DNA of 42,506 bases from CAWBVG01 sp963792175 (GTDB lineage Bacteria; Acidobacteriota; Vicinamibacteria; Vicinamibacterales; CAVVIG01): the NCBI GenBank assembly GCA_963792175.1, contig CAWBVG010000029.1:1-42506 (forward strand), given 5' to 3'. Under the pieces are notes generated by a model. The model was not told the DNA's origin. It saw nothing but the letters and a program-made list of their open reading frames with translations, and did not search any database. Within the stretch, counting starts at the first letter, position 1. The number at the start of each line of letters is the position of its first letter. Positions 1 to 10,303 of this stretch are shown piece by piece. Both the position numbers and the translations under genes were made by a program.

Positions 1-430
1 ATCCTGATCCTTGAGCATCGTCTTCGGGTCGGGGCAATGCAGCATCAACCCGTTGTTGCGGTGGGCCCACGCGAGCGAGGGACCCGCGCCGGTCACCTGC
101 TCGCCGATGAAGCGGTACTCGGCGGCGACCAGGTAGTAGGAAAACGGCTGCTTGTAGAAGATGTGCCCGAACTCGCGGTCGAACCCCGTCCACTTGTCGT
201 AGCGCACCTTCAGCAACCCATCCTCGACGCGGAACGTGTCGTTGACGTTCTCGCCCAGGTCGTGGCGCGCGAACTTGATCGACCAGTCGTTCAGATCGCG
301 GCCGTTGAACAGCTGCAGCCAGTCCTTGCGGCTGGTGTCGTCCTGGCGGGCAGTGGTTGCTGGGCCGCGAACCAGCCAGTCCCGAGAGAGCCAGTGCGCC
401 GAACGTGCGGGCGAAGGTGCGGTGCGTCAT
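1..430 (-). CDS. DUF1080 (3-keto-disaccharide hydrolase) protein, N-terminal part, frameshifted
   Basis: The gene runs off the left edge, so only the first ~140 codons are present. The ATG at 430-428 overlaps the stop of the cyclophilin gene (ATGA), so the two are probably co-translated. The first ~17 codons (MTHRTFARTFGALALSG) look like a signal peptide. The frame then breaks near 345-375, and the shifted frame reads the DUF1080 opening LQLFNGRDLNDW followed by VNDTFRVEDGLLKVRY and GFDREFGHIFYK. DUF1080 is a concanavalin-like beta-sandwich family, and members cleave 3-keto-glycosides in the periplasm of Acidobacteria, Planctomycetes and Bacteroidetes. The single break is most simply an assembly indel. 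Family assignment is strong; substrate is inferred. Confidence 0.8.
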   Translation of the reverse strand, partial: MTHRTFARTFGALALSGLAGSRPSNHCPPGRHQPQGLAAAVQRPRSERLVDQVRAPRPGRERQRHVPRRGWVAEGALRQVDGVRPRVRAHLLQAAVFLLPGRRRVPLHRRAGDRRGSLARVGPPQQRVDAALPRPEDDAQGSG

Positions 431-1140
431 GCCGCTAATGCTACGCCTTGCAACAGGTCGCCGTGAGGCCGAAGTTGGGCCCGCCCTTTTTTGCGAGCGT
501 CGAGATCAGGGACTCGGGCGGCCTTCAGAATCTTGATCGGCGGCGTCAGGCGCTGGGCGTCCGTATTCGGAGCCTGCTGAATCCTTCGCACTACATCCAT
601 CCCTTGCACCACACGCCCAAAGGCGGCGAATCCCTGACCATCGGGATTGCGCCCGCCGCCGAAGTCGAGCGAGGGCTGATCGTTGATGCAGATGAACCAT
701 CCCGACGTGGCGCTATCAGGCTGCCCACGCGCCATCGAGATCGCGCCGTCGGTGTGGCGGAGGCCGGTCACGCTGGTGCGCTCGATCGGAATCGCCGGGA
801 ATCCTTCCTTTGCGCGATCGGCGTTCACGCCGGCCTGGATGACTTCGATCTTCACCGGGCTGTCGGGTTGATTGTCCATCTTGACCGTGCGATGGAACAT
901 GCCGCCATCGAAGTGGCCCGCGTCGAGATACCGGAGAAAATTTGCGGCGGTGTTGGGCGCGCGCTTCGTGTCGACCTCGAGCACGATGTCGCCGAGCTCG
1001 GTCCGCACGATCACCCGGACGGGGCTCTGAGGCGCAGGGCGCCGATCAGAGGCCGCCCGCGATGGCGGCAATCGCAACGACAGTGGCAATCGAACGAGGT
1101 GGTCGCAGCCCTGACGGGCTGCGCCATCGAGCTGTCGCAT
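427..1140 (-). CDS. Peptidyl-prolyl cis-trans isomerase, cyclophilin type
   Basis: A cyclophilin-fold prolyl isomerase of about 237 residues. The core begins at VRVIVRTELGDIVLEVD and continues through APNTAANFLRYLDAGHFDGG and MFHRTV, the FHR catalytic region, then SGWFICINDQPSLDF and FGRVVQGMDVVRRI near the C-terminus, which are standard cyclophilin blocks. The ATG at 1140 follows the Oar receptor stop by 13 bases, and the 3' end overlaps the DUF1080 start, so it sits in a minus-strand operon. The first ~40 residues are Arg-rich and unlike a signal peptide. A shifted frame over 1040-1090 reads a hydrophobic SIATVVAIAAIAGG stretch, suggesting a small indel hides an export signal. Periplasmic folding of secreted proteins is the likely role. 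Confidence 0.88.
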   Translation of the reverse strand: MRQLDGAARQGCDHLVRLPLSLRLPPSRAASDRRPAPQSPVRVIVRTELGDIVLEVDTKRAPNTAANFLRYLDAGHFDGGMFHRTVKMDNQPDSPVKIEVIQAGVNADRAKEGFPAIPIERTSVTGLRHTDGAISMARGQPDSATSGWFICINDQPSLDFGGGRNPDGQGFAAFGRVVQGMDVVRRIQQAPNTDAQRLTPPIKILKAARVPDLDARKKGRAQLRPHGDLLQGVALAA

Positions 1141-1153
1141 CGTGCTCAGCCGA

Positions 1154-3943
1154 TCAGAAGCGATAAATCGCGCCCAACTGGTATTGCCGGCCCGGATACG
1201 CACCGCTCGTCGGCTTGCCGAAATTGGCGTTGCCGATGATGCCGATGTAGCCGTCCGCCGTGAAGTTCGCGTTGTTGAACATGTTGAACACGTCAGCTCG
1301 GACTTCCACGCGGGTCTTGCCGGCCAGCGTGAACGTGCGGGTGGGCGTGAGGTCCGCGTACCTGACCGGGGCGCTGCGCGCGGTATTCCGCCCTTCAGGC
1401 GTCGTCACGTTGCACGTCCGCTGGGCGGTGCAGAAGACCTGCGTCGTGCCGGTCAGGTCCTGCGCATAGCGGATCGTGTAGGGATTGCCGCTCTGCGCGT
1501 GCACGACCGTGCTGACGCGCCATCCCTCGAGCGCGACGCCGCGTCCCGGGAATGTTCCACGTGGCGGAGGCGACGAAGTTGTGCGGCGTATTCGACGCCG
1601 AGTCCGCGTGATCGAGCTCAGGGTTCGAGCTGTCTTCGGGAATCTCCCAGTGATTCAACCGATCTTCCGCGTCGGAGTACGTGTACGACAACGAGACCAG
1701 GAGCGGGTTCGTGCGGTGCTGCAGGCCGAATCGAATGCCCTGGTACCACGTCCGGCCCTCGTTGGTCAGAAGCTCGATGCGTCGGAATCCATTCGGCCCC
1801 GGTGTGATCGGCCGCGTGAGGTCGGCTTGCGCGGAGGTCCGCACGACCTGGCCGCCGGCGGCGTTGATCACCGCCTTCGAGATTGGCGTTGGATAGTTGG
1901 TGTCGAGGAAGCCGTGCTTGTGGCTGCGGTTCACGTTCACATCGACGGACGCGCTCGTGCGCGCGCCGAGCTGCCGCTGCGCGCCGAGGCTGTACTGCCA
2001 CGCGAACTCGTTCTCCAGATCCGGCGAAATCTCCTGGATGTTGCGCGCCGGCAGCACCGCGCCCGGAGGGAAGCCGGGCAGCGTGTTCGGGAACTTCGGG
2101 AACGCAGGGTCGCTCGGCGGCAGGGCGAGCGTCACGATGCCGTTCCGGCCGAGCACCGCGCCCTTGACGATGGTGAAGATGGGGTTCTGCTGCGTGAAGC
2201 GACCCGCGCCGCCATGCACGGACCAGCGCTGATCGCCGAACGGATCCCAGTTGAAGCCGACGCGCGGATCGACGTTGTTCTTGTCGGTCGGTGCGGGCCA
2301 GTCCGGAATGTCGCGGACGAGCTCGACGTCGTAGCGGACGCCGTAGTTCAGCGTGAGGTTGTGGCTGACGCGCCAGTCGTCCTGCGCGAAGCTGCTGAAG
2401 ACCCACGCCTTGGGATAGATCACGTCCTGGCCGGGGACGAGCGCGAACGCCTGCGTGAACAGATTCGGGTTCGGTGCCACCGCGGGTCCGCCGGCGAAGT
2501 TGTAGATGCCGTTCTGATTGGGCAGGTACCGCTGCGTCGTCACGTCGTAGGTGGCGCCGCCGCCCATCTTGAACGAATGGTTGCCGCGCCAGAGCGACAC
2601 CGTGTCGGACACGTCCCACGTGTCTTCCGGGATGACGCCCCACGTGCCGGTCGCGACACCGCCGGTGACCGAGTAGCCGGTGCGGTTGAACTGCACGCAG
2701 TCGCACTTGGCCGCCCGGAGGTCGTAGTAGCGCGACCACTGTCCGCGTACCTCGTTGAGCAGGCGGTCGGAGACGATCGACGTCCACATGTTGTGCACCG
2801 TGTCGACGTTGTTCGTCCAGATGTAGCCGGTGCCGGGCAGCTGCAGGCCGCCGCTCTCGTTATCCTGCTTCCACCGCACCATGTTGTAGCGGACCGCCAG
2901 CGACTGAGACGGCGAGAAACGGAAGTCTCCGCGCACGTGTCCCTGGTCTTCATCGGCCGGCGTCGGAATGATCGTGCCCGGCGCTTCCGGCGACGTCACC
3001 GATACCTGGCTGCGCTCGCGCCGCCGCTCGTAGCTGCCGAAGAAGAACGCCGGTCGCGGACGAGGGGGCCGCCGACATTGCCGCCGAACTGCTGCTGGTT
3101 GAACGGCACCTTCTGCGTGGCGAGCGGCGGGATCGAGTCGAGGTCGCCGGGTCTGACGACCAGCAGCGCGGCGCCCGCGTACTTGTTGGAGCCGCTCTTG
3201 GTGATCATGTTCATCACGCCGGCCGAGTGTCCGCCGAACTCCGCCGAGAACTGGTTGGTGATGATCTGCACCTGGCTGACGGTCTCGAGCGCGAAACCGG
3301 CCGATCCCCGCTGCGGCGCGCGCTGCAGCGTGAGCCACTTCGAGAAGTTGCTGGTGCCGTCGACGTAGGTGCCGAAGTTCCACACGTCTCCGCCGCCGAC
3401 GTACAGCCCGTTGGTGCCTGGCCCGCGCGCGACGACGTTCGAGTCCAGCGTCAGCAACCGGAAGTAGTTGCGCTCGGGCACGGGCAGCGACACGAGATCG
3501 CGACTCTCGATCGTCTTGGTCACTTCCGAGGTCGTCGTCTGGACCACCGGCGAGTCGCCGGCGACGGTGACGGTCTCCTGCACGTTGGACAGCTTGAGCG
3601 TGATGTTCAGCACGACGCGCTGGCCGGCGTTGAACGTCAGGTTCTCGCGGCGCTCGGTGGCAAAGCCGGCGAGCGTCGTCTGCAGCACGTACTGTCCCGC
3701 GGGTGGGAGCGCGGTGAAGACGTAGCGGCCGTTCTCATCGGTCGCGATCTCGCGCGACAGCCCGGTCGCGACATTCTGCAAGGTGACCGTGGCGCCTGGC
3801 AGGACGGCCTGCTGAGCATCCGTGACGATGCCCTCGATGTCGAAGGTCGGCTTCTGGGCGGCCGCCGGCGCCGCGATGGCCAGGACGAACGCGGCCAGGA
3901 TGAGAACACGACGAGCAACGGCGCGCGCGCCTTCAAGAATCAT
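1154..3943 (-). CDS. Oar-like TonB-dependent outer-membrane receptor, two frameshifts
   Basis: About 930 codons in three frames. The ATG at 3943 has a good ribosome site (GGAGG, 7-8 bases upstream); a longer reading to 4021 has no support. Residues 1-29 form a signal peptide ending near APAAAQ. Residues ~33-115 are a carboxypeptidase-regulatory-like beta-sandwich (FDIEGIVTDAQQAVLPGATV, DENGRYVFTALPPAGQYVL). A plug region follows (PERNYFRLLTLDSNVV), then a long TonB-type barrel with repeated YGVRYDVELV-like strands, ending in QYQLGAIYRF with terminal aromatic Phe. Breaks lie at ~3040-3065 and ~1535-1550; both flanks align to the family without loss, so they look like sequencing indels. Such receptors are abundant in Acidobacteria and are presumed to import oligosaccharides or peptides. 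The cyclophilin gene follows closely. Confidence 0.9.
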
Positions 3944-4060
3944 AGCACCTCCAGGAGAGCCGACGACGCACACGGTGAGAAAGCAGGCCGCACGAGGGCT
4001 TCGAAAAACGGATTCGAACACGCGGTCCGATCCATGTCAAGGCACGGATCACATTGAACG

Positions 4061-5277
4061 TCAGGTGACCGGGGTGGGCGCGGTCAGCGCCGCCAGCACT
4101 TCCTTGTAGAGATACTTGGCGCCCTCGACGCCGTTCAGCGGCCCCGCTTCGTATTCGAGCGCGAACGTCCCCTTGAAGCCGCCGGCCAGCATCACGCGGA
4201 CCGACCGCTGGACGTCGTTCTTGTCGCCCCAGCGATCCCAGTATTTCGCGTGCACGTTCGACGACGAGTACGGCGCCAGCGCCTTGAGGCCGTTGAAGAG
4301 CATGTACTCGTGCTCCCAGTTGCAGAAGTCCGGCGTGGCGTCGCAGTACGGATGGTTGATGGTGTCGATGATGATCCGGAGGTTCATCGGATCGGCGGCC
4401 AGTCCCCAGTGATTCTCGAAGGTGACCTTGATCCCGAGGTTGCCGCCGAAGTCGGCCATCTCCTTGTAGGACTCGATCGCCGCGTTCATGAGCGCCACGA
4501 TCTCCAGGTTCCGCGGATATCCGTCGCCGCCGTTCGCGGTCGCGTTCGGCCGGATTTCCGGACCGAGAGCCGACGGCGAGTTCATGCGCATCGATTTCAC
4601 GCCGAGCACGGCGCAGCCCTCGAGCCAGCGCTTGGCCATCGCCACGCCGGCTTTGCGTCGGGCGTCGGCTTCCGCGGGATCCGTAGTCCGCGAGGCCGAA
4701 TGGCGCGTTGTTCGAGATGTGCTGCACCTTGGTACCCGTCTTGACCAGAACGCCGGCCAGCTGATCGAGCCACTTGCGTCCGGATGGACTCGTCGGATTG
4801 AACCCAGCGCCGCCGCCGCCGCCCTCGGCCGCGGTCATGAACATCGTGTCGTCGGCGACGTCGCCAAACAGGCCGGAGAACAAATCCATCCGCGTGACGC
4901 CCGGAAAGTGCTCCTTCATCCACTGCGGGAAGTCCAGCATCGTGATCTCGCCGTACTTCTGCTTCATCTCCGCCGCTGTCGTCCGATCGCGATTCGCGGG
5001 AGTCGACGGCGCGCCAGGGGACGGCGCCGCAACCGCTCCGGCGCGAAGGCTGAGCGGCGCGTTTCCCCGGCCACTGCCCGCGCGCGTCTTGAACAGCTGA
5101 CGGATCGGCCAGGTGCACCCGGCGATGCGCTCGGAGTCGCGCCTTCTCCTCGAGACCCTGCGCGACGGCGCGCTCCTGCGGCGTCAGCAGTGCCGCCGCC
5201 GCGGTGACGCCGGCGCCGGCCACTTTGAAGAAATCGCGGCGGCCCACCGCCGACGTGTCGTTCATGTTCTCGTTCAT
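4061..5277 (-). CDS. Tat-exported sugar phosphate isomerase/epimerase-like TIM-barrel protein, frameshifted
   Basis: The start ATG at 5277 has GAGGAG about 8 bases upstream and overlaps the DUF5655 gene stop (ATGA). A twin-arginine signal is visible (GRRDFFKVAGAGVTAAAALL). The frame then changes near 5130-5040 and again near 4690-4660. The readable pieces fit the xylose-isomerase-like TIM barrel (AP endonuclease family 2) fold: YGEITMLDFPQWMKEHFPGV, RMDLFSGLFGDVADD, VKSMRMNSPSALGPEI, LGIKVTFENHWGLAADP, IIIDTINHPYCDATPDFCNW and GTFALEYEAGPLNGVEG at the C-terminus. ENHWG and the DTINHP/TPDF region correspond to the metal-binding strands of the fold. These proteins commonly accompany DUF1080 genes in keto-sugar degradation. 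Exact substrate is not readable. Confidence 0.85.
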
Positions 5278-5771
5278 CGCCTGCTCCTCAATCGCTTTGG
5301 CTTCGCCTTCGAGCTGGAGGTTCGACGGCGGGGTTGCGTTGCTGTCGTCTTCCGCGCCGCCAGCTTGTCAGGCAGCTCGTAGGCTTCCTGCAGCCAGTCG
5401 GTGAACGGCGGCTCCACTTCGTCGCGGTGCCTGATCTGGACGATGTTCACGAGTTTCGACGCCGACTTGCGCTCGACGCGACGGACCTGGGGGCCGCGCA
5501 CGGCGCGGCCGAGGAAGACGCACACCTCCAGGAAGCTTCGGCGCGGGCGCACGAAAAAATAGCAGGAGTCGCGCGAGAACATGATCGCGGTGCCCGACGC
5601 GTAGATCCGCTGATCGCCAAAGGCGGCCGCGGTTTCGCGCACGCGTTCCCACGCCTCGCGCAAGTCGTCGGACAGATGCTCGGTCAGCGCGGCTTCGGTC
5701 GTCGTCCAGCAATCGTGCGCCTCGCCTTCCTCGATCCATTGCTTGCAGTGATAGCACTCGCGGCCGGCCAT
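5274..5771 (-). CDS. DUF5655 domain protein with N-terminal Cys cluster
   Basis: An intact 165-residue gene. Residues 6-21 (CYHCKQWIEEGEAHDC) contain C6, C9, H19 and C21, a plausible small zinc knuckle. Residues ~25-135 match what I know of DUF5655, a small domain of unknown function: helices around TEHLSDDLREAWERVRETAA, a strand region around CYFFVRPRRSFLEVCVFLG, and the end EVEPPFTDWLQEAYEL. The last 30 residues are a Lys/Arg/Ser-rich tail. No signal peptide or membrane segment, so cytoplasmic. Its stop overlaps the start of the Tat-exported isomerase (ATGA), which implies co-translation, although no functional link is obvious. Family call is good, role unknown. Confidence 0.75.
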   Translation of the reverse strand: MAGRECYHCKQWIEEGEAHDCWTTTEAALTEHLSDDLREAWERVRETAAAFGDQRIYASGTAIMFSRDSCYFFVRPRRSFLEVCVFLGRAVRGPQVRRVERKSASKLVNIVQIRHRDEVEPPFTDWLQEAYELPDKLAARKTTATQPRRRTSSSKAKPKRLRSRR

Positions 5772-5791
5772 CGGCTCACTCGACCTTCACG

Positions 5792-7679
5792 TCAACGCTG
5801 CTCGATCCGCTGGGCGGCGCTGATCTTCAGCCTGGCGGTGCCGGCCGGTCCGGTGTTGACCGTGACGCGCAGCTTCGAATCGCTGACGCGTTCCGGGGCC
5901 TTCGAGTGGTTCTGCGGCTGGTCGCCCCGGCTGGAGTCCAGTCGGCCGCGAGCGGCTCGCTGAACGCGGAGCCGGTCACCTCCAGCACCACGTCGGTGGT
6001 CTGGGCGCGAATCGGCCCTCCGGCGCTGTTGGTCACCGTGGCTATCTTCACTTCAGGAATGGAAAACGGCGACTCCGCGAACTGGGCGTCGCGATTGACG
6101 ACACGGAAAAGGTGGCCGCCCGGGCCGAGGGTGACGCCGGCCTGCTGCTCGACGATCGTGATCTGCAGCTCCGAACAGAACGAGCGATCGCTGGCGCCCG
6201 CCTGCGTCGTGCCTGTGACGAGCGACGGTTGCTTCGCCGGGTCGATCCCGCTCTCCTTGAGTTGATCTTTCGTCACAATCGGCAGCTTCTTGTCGTCGAG
6301 GAAGAAATCCGCCTCCTTGGACAGGTTTTCGCCCTCGACGATGACGACCGGATTCCTGTCGCGGGTCACGCGCGATGTTCTTGATGACGGGTCCTGGCGA
6401 TCGGGTGCACCTTGCCGCCGACGTAGGTCGCGGCGCTGACGCCCATCACGTAGAGCAGCCCATCGGGAAAGGTCGGGAACCCGTCGACCGCGGCGGGATC
6501 TTTGGACACCAACAGCGCGAGGAAGCCGAAACACGCGATCAGCGTCCAGACGAAATACTGAAACCGTTCCGGCACCACCTGGCCGCCAACGCTCACGAAA
6601 TCGGCGACACTCGGATACTGCTCGCCCGATCCTTTCGAACCACGCGTTTGGGTCGCCCCGGCCGCAATCAGGGTGGTCCCGCCACTGATCGCCAGCATCG
6701 CCGCAAGATTCGCGGGCACGTCCGGCAGGACGAACAGCCACTGCACGAGCCAGCGGCACAGCAGCACGTAGAGGTAGCCGAAAATGAACGCAAACGAAAA
6801 GGCGAACAGCTGGAACTTCGAGAGGCTGTAGGTCTGGGTCTGGCCGTCGAGGAAAAACGCGTGGAGCGGTGAATACCGAACGCCATGGATCGTCGTGCCC
6901 TTCATCCCGCGGGCGACGAGGTAATAGATGGTGTAGGCCATGACGCCGAACAGCGCCACCGTCGCAATCAGAACGCCGGCTGCAGACATCCGGGCGAGCA
7001 CCAGCTTCGTCGGATTCGACAGCGTGTCGCCGGCGCGCACCCGCACGTTGATCGGGCCCTGGTAGGCGCGTGCCTGAGGAGAATAGCCACGGACCACGAT
7101 GCGGCGCCCCGGGTCGTCGATCGACACGCAGGGCAGCGGATCGCCCTTTCCGCGTTCGGCGCACGCTTTGGCGCCGACCGCGGCGGCGCTGGCCGAGAGA
7201 ATGTTGCCGAGGCCGTCGACGACCACGGCCAGTTCTGCCGGCTCCTTCGGAAGGTTCTGACCGTTCAACGCAAACGTAAAGCCGCCCGTATCGTCTCGAT
7301 ACGCCGTCGTCGGGTACGCCGATTCGAGCTTCGGCTCCGGGCGGCCGATGCGCACTTCGCCGGGCACGTAATAGTCCTGCAGATCGCCGATGGAGACCCG
7401 GAGGACGTAGCGGCCCGGGGCGATGGCTGGAGGAAGGCGGAACGTGACCGTCCTGTCGGAGACGACGGTTCCGGAATCCAGCTTCGTTTCCTTCTGCGAC
7501 AGATCGAACAGGGATCCGGATACCGGTCCCGCGAAGCCGCTGCCGGTGATGGTCAGCACCCCGGAGGGGTCGATCGGATCCGGGAACATCGGCTTGTCGT
7601 CGACTTTGACTGCGGCATCGAGCGCCAGCGGCAGCGCGAGCAGAACCGCAAGGAACAGCGCGGCGGCGGAAGATTTCAT
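5792..7679 (-). CDS. IPT/TIG-domain multi-pass membrane protein of unknown function, frameshifted
   Basis: About 628 codons. ATG at 7679 opens a clear signal peptide (MKSSAAALFLAVLLALPLAL); in-frame ATGs at 7688 and 7691 are alternatives and none has a strong ribosome site. Residues ~30-115 look like an IPT/TIG immunoglobulin-like domain (PDPIDPSGVLTITGSGFAG), and a second follows at ~120-225. Residues ~230-420 hold four to five hydrophobic segments (for example VLIATVALFGVMAYTIYYLV and FQYFVWTLIACFGFLALLV). After a break near 6375-6400 a further soluble part reads NPVVIVEGENLSKEADFF, again TIG-like, and a second break near 5930 leads to a C-terminus ending AAQRIEQR. TIG domains outside and membrane helices in the middle suggest a surface or envelope protein. 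I do not recognise a characterised homologue. Confidence 0.65.
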
Positions 7680-7814
7680 AGTGGTCATCATCGTGGAATG
7701 GCGGCGAAGCGCCAGTGCGCGCACGGCAGGATGGTAACACCCGCCGACGCGGCTGTTGCCCCGCGATCAAACCGGGAACGCTCGTCTATAGTGTCTGCAT
7801 CCTGTTGGACTCTG

Positions 7815-7827
7815 AGAGGGACCCTCT
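7815..7827 (+). promoter_or_regulatory. Palindrome over the ribosome site of the SGNH gene
   Basis: AGAGGGACCCTCT is a near-perfect 13-base palindrome ending one base before the ATG at 7829. It contains the only purine-rich ribosome-binding stretch (GAGAGGGA) available to the gene. As RNA it could form a short 4-bp stem with a 5-base loop that hides the site; as DNA it could be a small operator. A TATAGT hexamer at 7787-7792 could be the -10 element. Observed as sequence only; regulation is inferred. Confidence 0.25.
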
Positions 7828-7828
7828 G

Positions 7829-8920
7829 ATGGCTAAGAAGCGCACTCGTCGCAGGAAACCGGTTCGCGCGCAGTCGCGGCGCTCCGTGAAATCGACCCGG
7901 ACCCCGAAGGCGGGCGCCGCGGGACCGGTCACGCTGGCGCAGGCGCGCGCGCTGGCCAAGGTGCGGGCACCGCTCGAGAGAGGCGCCAAGGTGGCCTCGA
8001 GCCGGCGTCGCCGGCGACGGTCGGTCTGGCGCGGCGCAAGCTCGAAGAGAAACAGAAGCTGGAACGCCGCAGGCGCATCAAGGAGTACAAGGCGACGCTC
8101 GCCATCATGAAGAAGCGCGGCGTCAAAGGGCTGGCGCCAGGGCCGTCAAAGGCGGACGCGCGCCGAAGGCGGCGGCCCGGCCCCTGCAGGTGTTCGCCGA
8201 AGGCGACTCCTGGTTCGACTACCCCGTGCCGTTCTTCGGCGGCGGCATCATCCCGCGCCTCGAAAACAAGCTCGGCGTGCCGATCCTGAATCTCGCCAAG
8301 GCGGGCGATCAGGCGCGCTACATGCTGGGCGTGGCGGAGCGCAAGATCCTGATCGAGCAGTTCACCAACGGCTGTCCAGCGGGCGGGCCGTGGGACGCGA
8401 TGCTCTTCTCGGGCGGCGGCAACGACATCGTCGACAACCCGATGGTGCTGTGGATCAGGGACTTCAATGCGACGCTGCCACCGGCGGCGCTCATCCACCA
8501 GGCGCGGCTCGACGCGGCGCTGGCGCTGGTGCGCGCGGCCTACGAAGACCTGATCGGCTTCGCGACAGCCTGAGCCCGCAGACCCGCCTGTTCTTTCACG
8601 GTTATGACTTCGTCATCCCCGATGGCCGCGGCATCTGTTTCCTCGGGCCGTGGCTCAAGCCGACCTTTGACTTGCGCGGCTTCCCCACGCAGGCGTCGAG
8701 ATTTGACGTCACGAGGATCATGCTCCTGCAGTTCGCGGCGATGCTGCAGGCGCTCGAGTCGTCACACCCCAACGTCACGTTCATCAACGGCCAGGGCACG
8801 CTCGCGCCGCAGACGAGTTCCTGGCACAACGAGCTGCACCCGTCGAAAGACGGGTTCAATCAATTTGCGACGCTGTTCCACCAGGCGTTGAAGACGGCGT
8901 TCCCGACACAGGTGTTGTAG
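7829..8920 (+). CDS. SGNH/GDSL-type hydrolase with Lys/Arg-rich N-terminus, frameshifted
   Basis: The ATG at 7829 (MAKKRTRRRKPVRAQ) begins a ~115-residue basic region. In corrected frames it is helical (RRKLEEKQKLERRRRIKEYK). Breaks fall near 7995, 8145 and 8572. The catalytic part shows the SGNH blocks in order: block I EGDSWFDYPVPFFGGG with the nucleophile Ser, block III FSGGGNDIVDNP with Gly/Asn, and block V HNELHPSKDGFNQF carrying the Asp/His-like end. There is no signal peptide, so the enzyme is probably cytoplasmic or associates with nucleic acid or anionic polymer through its basic arm. It lies 23 bases before a subtilase gene on the same strand. SGNH enzymes hydrolyse esters, acyl groups or lipids; the substrate here is unknown. 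Confidence 0.8.
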
Positions 8921-8943
8921 CATGCGGCGAATTGCGAGGCGTT

Positions 8944-10268
8944 ATGGCGAAGGACCGGGACAGAGTACCATCTGTGGCAGCACGAGGTCAAGCCGCCGAA
9001 GAAGTCTGAGCGAACGGTCATCGCCAAAGTGTCGGGCCGACGCGGCGGCGACCACGCGATGCCGGCCGCGATGATGTCGCCGGGGGGACGCGCCGCTCAC
9101 CGCGCCGGCGTGACGCACGAGTCCGGGTCTGGCTCGCCTGCTGGACAACGGCCATGTCACGAGCATCCAGAACGTGTTCGACGAGGGACGGGGACGGCGA
9201 CCGGCGCACCCTCCATGTTCGCTGCCGTCAGCAGCACCGGCCGGGGCGCCCGACGCCGGTCGCCGCGCCTCGTGGAGCTGAAGGTCGGCAAAGGCACGAG
9301 CGCCTCGCAGCTTGCGGCGCACGTGGCCCGCATGAAGGATGTCGAGTACGCGTTCGTGCCGCCGGTGCGGCAGGCTGTTCGCCACGGCGGAAGAAAGCCG
9401 GCGTCGATCCGCTTGCCTCGCGGCAATGGGGACACGGAGCGATTCGCCTCGGTCACGCGAGGGCCGCGAGGGATTCAAGAACGCGACGAATATCACGATC
9501 GCGGTCGTCGACAGCGGCATCGACACGCGACATCCCGACTTGAAGCAGGCGATCGCCGAGTACAAGAATTTCCTGCGCGGGTCGGACAAGGATTTCGTCG
9601 GGCACGGCACGCCACGTCGCGGGCATCATCGCCGCGACCGCCGGCAACGGTCTCGGCATCTCGGGGGTGTGCGGCGGCCGGATCCTCGCCTTGAAGGTGC
9701 TGCCTCGTGACGGACAGGAGTTCGACGCGCCCGCCTACTATCGCGCGCTGCGCTATGTGATCGGCAAGGCACAGGTGCTGAACCTCAGCCTCGGCGGCGA
9801 AAAGGATCCGGCTGAAATCGACGTCCTTCACGACGTGATCGCCGCGGGCGTCGTCGTGATTGCTGCGATGGGCAACGAGCACGACGAGGGCAACCCGACC
9901 GAGTACCCCGCGGCGATTCCTGAGGTGTGCGCCGTCGGCGCCACCGACGAGCTCGACAAGCGCGCCGGCTTTTCCAATACCGGCCGTCACATCGATCTCA
10001 TGGCGCCCGGCGTCTCGATCCTTTCGACAACGCCGACCTTTCGATACGACGGCGACGGCGAGATGGAGTACACTCGTGGGACGGCACGTCGATGGCGACG
10101 CCGTTCGTCGCCGGCGTGGCGGCGCTGGTGCTGGCGAAGTGGCCGGACCTCACGCCCGCGCAGGTCATCAGGAAACTGACATCGTCCGCCGACCGCGTCG
10201 CCGGCGCGAAGAAAGGGAGCACGTCATACGGCGCGGGCCGGCTCAATTGCGAGAAGGCGCTGCGCTGA
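8944..10268 (+). CDS. Subtilisin-like serine protease (S8), frameshifted
   Basis: The start is placed at ATG 8944, which has GAGG about 7 bases upstream; the frame shifts within ~6 codons and continues as EYHLWQHEVKPPKKSERTVI. No signal peptide is visible. Residues ~25-130 look like a prodomain (LARLLDNGHVTSIQNVFDEG, then LVELKVGKGTSASQLAAHVA and MKDVEYAFVPPVRQ). A linker DPLASRQWGHGAIRL, typical of subtilases, leads to the catalytic domain: Asp in ITIAVVDSGIDTRHPDL, His in DFVGHGT, the oxyanion Asn in VVIAAMGNEHDEG and Ser in DGTSMATPFVAGVAALVLA. At least five breaks (about 8960, 9100-9200, 9390, 9615, 10080) fall at different places, yet all catalytic blocks survive, so indels rather than decay are likely. 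The neighbouring small gene resembles the prodomain. Confidence 0.85.
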
Positions 10269-10303
10269 GCGGCGGTAGAATGGAAGTGGAGGCGAGAGCG
10301 ATA

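Noticed and set aside
1485..3368. A 627-codon open frame on the plus strand, opposite the Oar receptor.
   Set aside because: It is Arg/Val/Glu-rich with no recognisable domain and lies exactly antisense to a well-conserved receptor; long antisense frames are expected at this GC content.
1395..3383. Programmed frameshifting in the receptor or protease genes.
   Set aside because: The breaks occur in many unrelated genes at varied places and no slippery heptamer with a downstream structure was seen; indel errors are simpler.
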